Below are positions 1-7,065 of a stretch of DNA of 24,091 bases, piece after piece; the stretch's first letter is position 1; each line of letters begins with the position of its first letter. Below the pieces are notes generated by a model that saw only the letters and a list, made by a program, of their open reading frames with translations, was not told where the DNA came from and ran no database searches. The stretch covers positions 1 to 24,091 of the IMG/VR virus record IMGVR_UViG_3300037071_000418. The stretch is one strand, 5' to 3'. A program made the translations under genes and the position numbers. The DNA is from a virus.

Positions 1-37
1 AGAGGCGGTGCCCCATCGCATTCGCAAGAAAATTCTG

Positions 38-346
38 ATGGCCGAAGGCAAAAGCAAGCAGCATGGCGGCAGGCGAGAGCCTCCAGGCGGCAGGCCATCG
101 AGAGCGAGAATACTCGAGACCCGAGACCCAAAACCGACGCCGCTCGAGTACATGCTCGCGGTGATGAACGACAACGGCGCCGACATAACCCGTCGCGACC
201 GCATGGCCATCGCGGCCGCACCCTATGTTCACGGCCGCACGTTAGAGCTGCCATCCGGCAAGAAAGCCGAGCGCAAGCAGGCGGCTGAAAACATGGCGGG
301 CAAGTACACCGTTCCGCCGCCGCCCAAGCTGCCGTTGGTGCAGTGA
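38..346 (+). CDS. Terminase small subunit (probable)
   Basis: Probable DNA-recognition subunit of the packaging terminase. The segment reading TPLEYMLAVMNDNGAD followed by RRDRMAIAAAPYVHGR resembles the conserved block of small terminase proteins in rhizobial prophages (recalled resemblance), and the gene lies directly before the large subunit. The N-terminus is basic and rich in Gly and Arg, which fits DNA binding; the C-terminus ends in a Pro/Lys-rich tail. The start is uncertain. The frame is open to the window edge, a GTG lies at position 8, and the ATG chosen here gives 102 residues without a good Shine-Dalgarno sequence. The true start could lie upstream of the window. It is separated from the next ATG by one base, so translation is probably coupled. 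Confidence 0.7.
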   Translation: MAEGKSKQHGGRREPPGGRPSRARILETRDPKPTPLEYMLAVMNDNGADITRRDRMAIAAAPYVHGRTLELPSGKKAERKQAAENMAGKYTVPPPPKLPLVQ

Positions 347-347
347 G

Positions 348-2069
348 ATGATGCAGTGGACAACTGCATGTCCCGACTGGCGCGAAAGGATCCTCGCTAA
401 ACAATCGCTGGTGCCGTGCAAGCCGCTGTTTCCCGACCAGGCCGCAGCCGCGATGGAAGTGTTCAACTCGCTGAAGGTAGTCGATGCGGCCGGCGAGCCG
501 ACGATCGGCCAGTCGAGCCTGCCGTGGGTTACCGACTTCGCCGAGACGATCTTCGGGGCATACGATGCCGAGCAGGGACGTCGGCTGATTAGGGAATTCT
601 TCCTGCTGGTGTCGAAGAAGAACTCTAAGTCGACGATGGCCGCGGCGATCATGCTGACCGCGCTGGTCCGCAATTGGCGCAAGTCGGCCGAGTTCCTGAT
701 CGTGGCGCCGACGCTCGAGGTGGCGCAGAACTCGTTCAAGCCGGCCATGGACATGGTTGCCGCAGACGAAGAGCTGTCGGTGCTGCTGAAACCCAACGCG
801 CATTACCGGACGATCGAGCACCGGGTCACCGGCGCTGTGCTGAAGGTGCTGGCGGCGGACAAGGACACGGTCACCGGCAAGAAGGCGGCCGGCGTGCTGA
901 TCGATGAATTGTGGCTGTTCGGCAAGCGCGCCGATGCCGATTCCATGCTGCGCGAGGTGATCGGCGGCCTGGTATCGCGGCCGGAGGGGTTCGTGATCTA
1001 CCTGTCGACGCAATCGGACGAGCCTCCAGCCGGCACGTTCCGCACCAAGTTGAACTATTTCCGCGAGGTGCGCGACGGCACGGTGACGGATCCGCGCTCG
1101 CTGCCGATGATCTACGAATTCCCGGAGCCGATGGTGGCATCGGGCGCCTATCTCGACCCGGCAAATATCTACGTGACCAATCCCAATCTCGGCATTTCGG
1201 TCGACCGTGAATGGCTGGAGGACGAATTCCGCAAGGCGGAAGCAGCCGGCGATGCCGAGCTTAGGGTGCATTGCTCGAAGCATCTCAACATCCAGATCGG
1301 CATGGCGCTGTATTCCGACCGCTGGATCGGTGCCGACTTCTGGGAGGATGCCGGCGACGATTCGATCACGCTCGATGCGCTGATCGCGCGCTGCGACGTG
1401 GCGGTGGTGGGCATCGATGGCGGCGGCCTTGACGACCTGTTCGGCATGGCGGTGATCGGCCGCGACCGGGTCAACCGCGACTGGCTGCTGTGGGCGCATG
1501 CCTGGGCACAGCCGGAAGTGCTGGTGCAGCGCAAGATCATTGCCGGGCAACTGCGCGACTTCGAGGCTGACGGCGATCTCACGATGTGCGTGGATTCCAG
1601 GCAGGATCTGCATGAGGTGGCGGACATCGTCGAGCGGCTGGCCAAGGCCGGTTTGCTGCCGGAAAAGGGCGCGATCGGGCTGGATCCGCTCGGCATTGCG
1701 CAGCTGGTCGACGAGCTTGCCAGCCGCGGCATCACGGACGCGCAGGTGGTCGGCGTCGGCCAGGGCTACCGGCTGCACGGCGCGGTCACCGGCATGGCGC
1801 GCAAGCTGAAGGACGGCACGCTGTGGCATTCCGGATCTGGGCTGATGGCCTGGTGCGTCGGCAATGCCAAGGTGGAGCTGCGCGGCAGCGCCGAGCTGAT
1901 CACCAAGCAGACGTCCGGCAAGGCCAAGATTGATCCGCTTATGGCGGCCTTCGATGCGGTGGCGCTGATGAGCCGCAATCCGGAGCCGAAGCAGCTGCCG
2001 CAATATCAGATGATGATTTTCGGGGACGACGGTCATGTCGACAACAACGCATCGCATCGCCATTACTGA
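348..2069 (+). CDS. Terminase large subunit (ATPase and nuclease)
   Basis: Motor protein that cuts concatemeric DNA and pumps it into the prohead through the portal. At 573 residues it has the usual length for the HK97-type Terminase_1 family. Visible motifs: a deviant Walker A, SKKNSKST, at residues 89-96; Walker B VLIDEL at 183-188; a coupling motif IYLSTQSDEP at 217-226; RNase H-like nuclease strands VVGIDGGGLDDL at 353-364 (likely metal-binding Asp357) and a C-terminal Asp536 in DPLMAAFDAVAL. The first two codons are both ATG (348 and 351), so either may be used. Its 3' end overlaps the next gene by 35 bases. Confidence 0.96.
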   Translation: MMQWTTACPDWRERILAKQSLVPCKPLFPDQAAAAMEVFNSLKVVDAAGEPTIGQSSLPWVTDFAETIFGAYDAEQGRRLIREFFLLVSKKNSKSTMAAAIMLTALVRNWRKSAEFLIVAPTLEVAQNSFKPAMDMVAADEELSVLLKPNAHYRTIEHRVTGAVLKVLAADKDTVTGKKAAGVLIDELWLFGKRADADSMLREVIGGLVSRPEGFVIYLSTQSDEPPAGTFRTKLNYFREVRDGTVTDPRSLPMIYEFPEPMVASGAYLDPANIYVTNPNLGISVDREWLEDEFRKAEAAGDAELRVHCSKHLNIQIGMALYSDRWIGADFWEDAGDDSITLDALIARCDVAVVGIDGGGLDDLFGMAVIGRDRVNRDWLLWAHAWAQPEVLVQRKIIAGQLRDFEADGDLTMCVDSRQDLHEVADIVERLAKAGLLPEKGAIGLDPLGIAQLVDELASRGITDAQVVGVGQGYRLHGAVTGMARKLKDGTLWHSGSGLMAWCVGNAKVELRGSAELITKQTSGKAKIDPLMAAFDAVALMSRNPEPKQLPQYQMMIFGDDGHVDNNASHRHY

Positions 2070-2322
2070 GACGGCTTATACGAACGTTTCGAATGGCAAT
2101 CTCAACTGCACGCTGCTGAACGGCGAGAACCATTGCCGGCTGGTGGTCGGCGGCTCGGAGCCGAAGCCCGACACCGCCGATTTCGTTGCGATCAGGCAGT
2201 CAGGCATGGCCGCGGCGCACAATCTGGAAGCCGAAGACGACATCTGGGTGCGCGCCGAATCCGGGCCGATGGAAGTCATGGTCATTCGAGGGCCGGCCAC
2301 AATCGCGCTGGCGGCGGGCTAG
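2035..2322 (+). CDS. Small beta-rich protein of the head module, unknown function
   Basis: A 95-residue protein that I cannot assign to a named family. The N-terminal half, around ITETAYTNVSNGN, and the ending WVRAESGPMEVMVIRG look like a short beta-sandwich, of a type often found between terminase and protease genes in alphaproteobacterial phages. The start codon lies inside the terminase gene (35-base overlap, different frame), with a G-rich stretch about 8-14 bases upstream as a possible ribosome-binding site. Position in the head operon suggests a virion or assembly role (decoration or neck), but that is inference only. Confidence 0.75.
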   Translation: MSTTTHRIAITETAYTNVSNGNLNCTLLNGENHCRLVVGGSEPKPDTADFVAIRQSGMAAAHNLEAEDDIWVRAESGPMEVMVIRGPATIALAAG

Positions 2323-2336
2323 AAGGAGTTTTGACG

Positions 2337-4235
2337 ATGAATCGCGCCTATTCGCTGCTCGACGTCAAGTCGGTCGAGGAAGATGCCAGGATAATTCGCG
2401 GCGTGGCGACGACGGTCAGGGCCGACCGCATGGACGATATCGTCGATCCGGAAGGTGCCAAATTCGCGCTGCCGCTGCCGCTGCTATGGCAGCACGAAAG
2501 CCGCGAGCCGATTGGCCACGTCACTGAGGCGAAAGTAACCAAGGACGGCATCGAGGTCGTCGCGCAGATCGCCAAGGGCGTCAGCGCGGACATCGACGTC
2601 TATTGGGCGAAGATCAGGGCCGGGCTGGTGCGCGGCCTGTCGATCGGATTTCGCAGCATCGAGACGGAGCGGATCAAGGATTCGCGCGGCCTGCGCTTCA
2701 AGTCGTGGGAGTGGCTGGAGCTGTCGGCTGTGACGATTCCCGCCAATGCCGAAGCCAGCATTCTCACCATCAAGCAATTCGACACCGGCGCGCCGGCCTT
2801 CACTGGCCAGCAGCGCGACGGCGACGTGCCGCCCGGCGCCTCGGGCAAGACCGTAACCGTCAAACCCGAAAGGAAGAAACCAATGAACGCCAATGTTCCG
2901 ATCGCCGAGCAGATCTCGGCCTTCGAGGCCAGCCGCGCGGCCAAGACCGCCAGGCTGCTGGCCATCATGGCCGAGTCCGATGGCGCCACGCTCGATGAGG
3001 CGCAAAAAGAGGAATACGACTCCACCCGTTCCGAGTTGGTCGAGATCGACGAGCACCTGGTGCGGCTGGGCGAGATCGAGCGGCTGAACAAGTCCGAGGC
3101 CAAGCCGGTCGGCGACAAGATGCCCGAACCGGTGAAGCGGCTGACGCCGCGTATCGAGGTGCGCGGGACCAACCTGCCGAAAGGCACCGCGTTCACCCGC
3201 TATGCGATGGCCCTGGCGCGCAGCAAGGGCAATCTCGAATCGGCCGCCAACCAGGCCAAGGCATGGACCGATACGCCGGAAGTGGAAACCGTGCTGAAGG
3301 CGGCCGTCGCAGCAGGCACCACCAGCGATACGACGTGGGCCAAGCCGCTTGCGGAATATACGGCGATGGCATCGGAGTTCATCGCCATGCTGCAGCCCGC
3401 GACCATCGTTGGCCGCATGCCGGGACTGCACCGAGTGCCGTTTAGGATCAAGATCCCGCGGCAGACCGCCGGCGCATCGGCCGGGTGGGTCGGCGAGGGC
3501 GCGCCGAAGCCGCTGTCGAAGCAGGCGTTCGACACCATCCAGCTCGAAGCCTACAAGGTGGCCGTGATCGTGGTCATCACCGAGGAGCTGGCGCGGTTCT
3601 CGAATCCGTCGGCCGAGGCCTTGATCCGCACGGACCTGATCAGTGCGATCTCGAAATTCATCGACCAGCAGTTCCTCGATCCGGCCAAGGCATTGAGCGC
3701 GGGCACCTCGCCGGCCTCGATCACCAACGGCGTCGCCGGGCAGACGCCGTCCGGCACCACGCTGGCGGCGGCCTTCACCGATCTTGCCAAACTGGTAAAC
3801 CTGTTCGCGACCGCCAATCACCCGATGACATCGATGGCATGGGTGATGACGCCGGCCAGGGCGGCCACGCTCGGGCTGTCGCGCAATGTCATGGGCGTGC
3901 CGGAATTCCCCAGCCTCGGCGCCGATGGCGGCACGTTGATGGGCTTCCCGGTGATCACCTCGACCAACATCACGCCCGGCAGCAGCAGCGACCGCATCTT
4001 CCTGATCGAAACCTCAGAGATCCTGTTCGCTGATGATGGCGTAACGCTGGATATCTCACGCGAGGCCTCGTTGCAGATGAGCGATGCGCCGGACAATCCG
4101 GCCACCGCCACCACGGTGATGGTATCGCTGTGGCAGAACAACCTGGTCGGCATCCGTGCCGAGCGGTTCATCACCTGGCTGCCGCGCCGCACCGGCATCG
4201 TGCAGTGGATCGAAAACGCTGCCTACGTGCCGTAG
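2337..4235 (+). CDS. Prohead protease-major capsid protein fused in one reading frame
   Basis: The frame from ATG 2337 (preceded by AGAAGGAG) encodes 632 residues in two parts. Residues 1-182 look like an HK97 gp4-type prohead protease (S78/U35 family): probable catalytic His53 in LLWQH, Ser102 in RGLSIGF and Glu128 in WEWLEL. Residues 183-632 are an HK97-fold major capsid protein. They begin with a charged coiled-coil delta (scaffold) segment, about 183-255, followed by the shell domain with typical ASAGWVGEGAPKP and VVITEELARFS stretches. No stop codon separates the two, but a good ribosome-binding site precedes Met183 at 2883. Both the fusion and free capsid protein (450 residues) may therefore be made. 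The same frame is open upstream to 2133, but that part is a shadow of the preceding gene. Fused protease-capsid genes are known in some phages. Confidence 0.93.
   Translation: MNRAYSLLDVKSVEEDARIIRGVATTVRADRMDDIVDPEGAKFALPLPLLWQHESREPIGHVTEAKVTKDGIEVVAQIAKGVSADIDVYWAKIRAGLVRGLSIGFRSIETERIKDSRGLRFKSWEWLELSAVTIPANAEASILTIKQFDTGAPAFTGQQRDGDVPPGASGKTVTVKPERKKPMNANVPIAEQISAFEASRAAKTARLLAIMAESDGATLDEAQKEEYDSTRSELVEIDEHLVRLGEIERLNKSEAKPVGDKMPEPVKRLTPRIEVRGTNLPKGTAFTRYAMALARSKGNLESAANQAKAWTDTPEVETVLKAAVAAGTTSDTTWAKPLAEYTAMASEFIAMLQPATIVGRMPGLHRVPFRIKIPRQTAGASAGWVGEGAPKPLSKQAFDTIQLEAYKVAVIVVITEELARFSNPSAEALIRTDLISAISKFIDQQFLDPAKALSAGTSPASITNGVAGQTPSGTTLAAAFTDLAKLVNLFATANHPMTSMAWVMTPARAATLGLSRNVMGVPEFPSLGADGGTLMGFPVITSTNITPGSSSDRIFLIETSEILFADDGVTLDISREASLQMSDAPDNPATATTVMVSLWQNNLVGIRAERFITWLPRRTGIVQWIENAAYVP
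2871..2885 (+). promoter_or_regulatory. Internal ribosome-binding site and in-frame ATG for free major capsid protein
   Basis: AGGAAG at 2871-2876 lies 6 bases before ATG 2883-2885, which is in frame with the protease start (codon 183). The residues after this ATG (MNANVPIAEQ...) are a typical start of an HK97-type capsid protein with its delta domain. A preserved start signal suggests capsid protein is also translated separately, giving many more capsid subunits than protease. Inference from sequence only. Confidence 0.7.
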
Positions 4236-4249
4236 GTCCATAGGTGGCG

Positions 4250-4282
4250 GGCCGGTCGCATGCCTCCTCCCTGCGGCCGGCC
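4250..4282 (+). other. Strong stem-loop between capsid gene and next gene
   Basis: GGCCGGTCGCA at 4250-4260 can pair with TGCGGCCGGCC at 4272-4282 across an 11-base loop. This gives an 11-bp stem with one G-T wobble, extendable by a further G-T pair. No T tract follows, so it is not a classical intrinsic terminator. It lies just after the capsid stop codon and about 20 bases before the next start. Likely roles are protection of capsid mRNA from 3' decay or partial attenuation; neither is shown. Confidence 0.6.
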
Positions 4283-4303
4283 TCATTCGAAGGAAGCAAG
4301 CCA

Positions 4304-4525
4304 ATGAAAATCACTTTCACCGGCGACGTGAAGTTGGGGCTTAACCGCTTTGCGGCAGGCGACGAGCTGGACATTCCCGACGAGCGGTTTGCGCAGGCGC
4401 TGATCGCCGCCGGGCATGCCGAGGCGACCAGCGAGAAGAAACCGAAAAAGGCAGAGGTAAAGGAAGCGACGAAGGAGGAGCCGAAGACCTACAAAACCCG
4501 GCAGCTCAAGGCCGAGAAAAAGTAG
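4304..4525 (+). CDS. Small Lys/Glu-rich protein between capsid and portal genes
   Basis: 73 residues from ATG 4304, which has GAAGGAAG about 6 bases upstream; this start is preferred over an ATG-like extension (4244) that runs through the hairpin. Residues 1-38 (KITFTGDVKLGLNRFAAGDE...) look like a small folded domain. The C-terminal half is almost entirely Lys, Glu, Ala and Thr and probably disordered. Similar short proteins occur beside capsid genes in other phages, where they may be head-tail joining or minor head proteins. Function unknown. The stop codon TAG abuts the portal ATG directly. Confidence 0.8.
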   Translation: MKITFTGDVKLGLNRFAAGDELDIPDERFAQALIAAGHAEATSEKKPKKAEVKEATKEEPKTYKTRQLKAEKK

Positions 4526-5866
4526 ATGCGGATCTTCGGACTCCAGATCACCAAGGCGGCCACGAGCAATCCGCCGCAGCCGGTCGACGGTTTCCGCGGC
4601 TGGTGGCCGGTCATCCGCGAATCCTACACCGGCGCCTGGCAGCGCAACGACGAAATCCGCGTCGAGGACTGGCTGTCGTTCTGGCCAGTCAACAAATGCA
4701 TCAGCCAGATTTCGTCGGACGTGGCCAAGATGCGGCTGAAGCTGGTCAGCAAGGACGACGACGGCATCAAGACGGAAACCGATTCAGCGGCGTTCTCGCC
4801 GGTTATCCGCAAGCCGAACGCCTACCAGAATCGCATGCAGTTTTTTGCCTGCTGGGTGCAGTCGAAACTGATCCACGGCAATACTTACGTTTTCAAGCAA
4901 CGCGACCAGCGCGGAGTGGTGGTGCGGCTGCATGTGCTGGATCCGAGCCGGGTGACGGTGCTGACGGCGCCGGACGGCGCGATTTTCTACGAATTGCGCG
5001 GCAACTGGAATCTGGCCGGGTTCGGCGACGAGCAGGTGACGGTGCCACAGCGCGAGATCATCCACGACCGCCAGGACACGTTCTATCACCCGCTAGTCGG
5101 CCTCTCGAAAATGTATGCGGCCGGTGGCCCGGCGCTGCAGGGGCTGGCGATCCAAAAGAATGAAACCGCACTGTTCGCCAACGGATCCCGGCCTGGCGGC
5201 GTACTCACCGCGCCAGGAGCCATCGCCGACGAGACGGCGCGGCGGCTCAAGGATTATTTCGACCTGAACTATACCGGCAGCAACGCCGGCAAGACCGCGG
5301 TGCTGGGCGACGGCCTGAAATACGAGGCGATGGCCTTCAAGGCGGTCGATGCGCAGGTCATGGAGCAGCAGAAGTTTGCCGCCGAGGCGATCTGCGCGGT
5401 GTTCGGCGTGCCGCTGCACAAGATCATGAATACCCAGCTCACCGCCGGCAACGTCGAGGCGCTGGAGCAGCAATATTATTCCAATACCCTGCAGTCCTAC
5501 ATCGAGGCGATCGAGATTGGACTGGACGAAGGGCTGGAGCTGCCGGTGCCCTACGCGACCGAGTTCCATATCGACGACCTGATCAGGATGGATACGGCCA
5601 GTCACGTCAAGGCGCTGGCCGAGGCGGTCGGCGCCGGCATCATGTCGCCCAACGAGGCCAGGCGGCGGATAAACCTGGGGGCGGTCAAGGGCGGTGCCTC
5701 GCCATACCTGCAGCAGCAGAATTTCTCACTCGCAGCACTCGACAAGCGCGACCGTGACGATCCGTTTAGCAAGCCGGCGACGCCGGCAGTAGCACCGCCG
5801 GTCAACGACAATGCCGAGGCCGCCGCGAAGATGCTGGGAGGGGAGCGCTATGTCCGATCGCGCTGA
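4526..5866 (+). CDS. Portal protein (HK97 family)
   Basis: Forms the dodecameric ring at one capsid vertex through which DNA enters and leaves and onto which the tail is built. 446 residues, normal for the HK97 portal family (PF04860). Recognisable stretches: VNKCISQISSDVAKM near 55-69, LIHGNTYVF at 115-123, LDPSRVTVL at 138-146, NGSRPGGVLTAPG at 219-231 and VFGVPLHKI at 292-300. The C-terminus is Pro/Ala-rich and probably disordered. ATG 4526 follows the previous stop codon with no gap. The gene lies downstream of capsid rather than between terminase and protease, an uncommon order. Its 3' end overlaps the next gene by 17 bases. Confidence 0.95.
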   Translation: MRIFGLQITKAATSNPPQPVDGFRGWWPVIRESYTGAWQRNDEIRVEDWLSFWPVNKCISQISSDVAKMRLKLVSKDDDGIKTETDSAAFSPVIRKPNAYQNRMQFFACWVQSKLIHGNTYVFKQRDQRGVVVRLHVLDPSRVTVLTAPDGAIFYELRGNWNLAGFGDEQVTVPQREIIHDRQDTFYHPLVGLSKMYAAGGPALQGLAIQKNETALFANGSRPGGVLTAPGAIADETARRLKDYFDLNYTGSNAGKTAVLGDGLKYEAMAFKAVDAQVMEQQKFAAEAICAVFGVPLHKIMNTQLTAGNVEALEQQYYSNTLQSYIEAIEIGLDEGLELPVPYATEFHIDDLIRMDTASHVKALAEAVGAGIMSPNEARRRINLGAVKGGASPYLQQQNFSLAALDKRDRDDPFSKPATPAVAPPVNDNAEAAAKMLGGERYVRSR

Positions 5867-6419
5867 TGCCAAGGCCTGGGTCGATGCCGTCCGGAACTAT
5901 ATCGATCCGGCGCTGGATGCCGTCCATGAGCGCATCGACCGCATTCCCGTCGCGCGCGATGGCCGCGATGGCCGCGATGGGACGGACGGCAAGGATGGTC
6001 TCGGCGGCAACAGCGGCAGGGACGGCCTCGATGGCAAGGATGGGGCGGACGGCAAGGACGGCTTCGGCTTCGACGATCTGACGGTCGACTATGACGGCGA
6101 GCGCACCTTCGTCTTTCGCTTTGCACAGGGCGAGCGGACAAAGGAATTCCCGTTTCAGGTGCCGGTCATGATCTTTCGCGGCGCGTTCCGCGAGCAGGCC
6201 TATGAGCGGGGGGACACCGTCACATTCGGCGGCTCGCTCTGGGTCTGTAATTCAGCGACCGGCGACAAACCGGACGATGGCATCGAGGGATGGACAAAGG
6301 CAATACGGCGAGGCCGCGACGGCAAGAATGGCAAGGATGGCGAACGGGGCATGGCAGGACCACAGGGGCGCGCCGGACGCGACCTTACGCAAATGGCGGC
6401 GGACGGTTCAAAATGGTAG
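5850..6419 (+). CDS. Collagen-like protein with carbohydrate-binding-like segment (possible head fibre)
   Basis: 189 residues from ATG 5850, with a strong GGGAGGGGAG upstream inside the portal gene. Order of parts: a short N-terminal helix (1-34, likely virion anchor); Gly-X-Y collagen-like repeats rich in GRDG/GKDG (about 37-71); a beta-rich linker; a segment at about 109-151 (FRGAFREQAYERGDTV...LWVC...GWTKA) resembling small chitin/carbohydrate-binding modules; and a second collagen-like stretch (about 154-177). Collagen repeats in phage proteins usually build trimeric fibres. Location between portal and connector suggests a head or neck fibre that touches cell-surface or extracellular polysaccharide. 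Function is inferred. Confidence 0.75.
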   Translation: MSDRADAKAWVDAVRNYIDPALDAVHERIDRIPVARDGRDGRDGTDGKDGLGGNSGRDGLDGKDGADGKDGFGFDDLTVDYDGERTFVFRFAQGERTKEFPFQVPVMIFRGAFREQAYERGDTVTFGGSLWVCNSATGDKPDDGIEGWTKAIRRGRDGKNGKDGERGMAGPQGRAGRDLTQMAADGSKW

Positions 6420-6721
6420 CGCTCGTCAGCCTTGACGCCGCCAAGCGGCATCTGCGCGTCACGGTCGAGGCCGACGACGAGGACATCCAGCGCAAGATCG
6501 AGCAGGCCAGCGCGATCGTGCTCGACTACGTCAAGCAGCGCTATGCGATGTGGACGCCCGACAGCGTGCCGAAAGAGATCGAGGCGGCGGTAATGCTGAT
6601 GCTGACATCGCTCTACGACGACCGCGACGCCGGCAGCCCGGACGGCGCCGTGGCGCTGGGCTACCTGCCGCCGACCGTCACCGCCATCCTCCACCGCTAT
6701 CGCGATCCGGCGCTCGCATGA
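6413..6721 (+). CDS. Head-tail connector protein, gp6-like
   Basis: 102 residues. The N-terminal pattern VSLDAAKRHLRVTVEADDED followed by IQRKIEQASAIVLDYV is typical of HK97 gp6-like connectors (Phage_connect_1, PF05135), small helical proteins that form a ring beneath the portal. ATG 6413 overlaps the end of the previous gene by 7 bases and was chosen because it begins right at the conserved domain; a longer frame from 6290 only shadows the upstream gene. The last codons overlap the next start codon as ATGA. Confidence 0.88.
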   Translation: MVALVSLDAAKRHLRVTVEADDEDIQRKIEQASAIVLDYVKQRYAMWTPDSVPKEIEAAVMLMLTSLYDDRDAGSPDGAVALGYLPPTVTAILHRYRDPALA

Positions 6722-7065
6722 CGACGCCCGGCACATACCCGCTGACCATCTACCGTGGCGACAGCTACGCCTGGCAGTTCCATCTATGGGACGATGACGC
6801 CAAGACGGCGCCGACCGATCTCGCGGATGCCGTTGCCGCCGCAGAGATCCGCACCACCAATCCCGACAACGTGGCGCTGGAGTGCAGCATCACCGCGCCG
6901 AACATCATAGACGTTGTCCTGCCTGCCGATGACAGCAGCAACCTTGCACCGGGCAATGGCAGCTGGGATCTACAGGTCACCTATGCGAGCGGGGGAGTGA
7001 CGACCGTGCTGGCCGGAATGGTCATGGTGACACCTGATGTCACTGATGCCGGGGCGGCGTCATGA
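6718..7065 (+). CDS. Beta-rich phage protein, fibre-cassette member (BppU N-terminus-like)
   Basis: 115 residues, coupled to its neighbours by ATGA overlaps on both sides. Stretches such as PLTIYRGDSYAWQFHLWDDD and AAAEIRTTNPDN, and a C-terminal WDLQVTYASGGVTTVLAG, resemble the small beta-sandwich seen at the N-terminus of baseplate upper/fibre-anchor proteins, where it docks fibres to the particle. This is a recalled resemblance, not a proven match. As the first gene of a run of fibre-like proteins it could anchor them to the neck or head. Confidence 0.7.
   Translation: MTTPGTYPLTIYRGDSYAWQFHLWDDDAKTAPTDLADAVAAAEIRTTNPDNVALECSITAPNIIDVVLPADDSSNLAPGNGSWDLQVTYASGGVTTVLAGMVMVTPDVTDAGAAS

Noticed and set aside
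242-796. 184-codon open frame on the minus strand opposite the terminase gene
   Set aside because: High-GC shadow frame; composition is Ser/Arg/Ala-rich without motifs, and the plus strand carries clear terminase motifs there.
2484-3821. 445-codon minus-strand frame opposite the protease-capsid gene
   Set aside because: Low-information Arg/Gly/Leu-rich sequence typical of antisense frames in high-GC genes; no start context and it lies wholly opposite well-recognised coding sequence.
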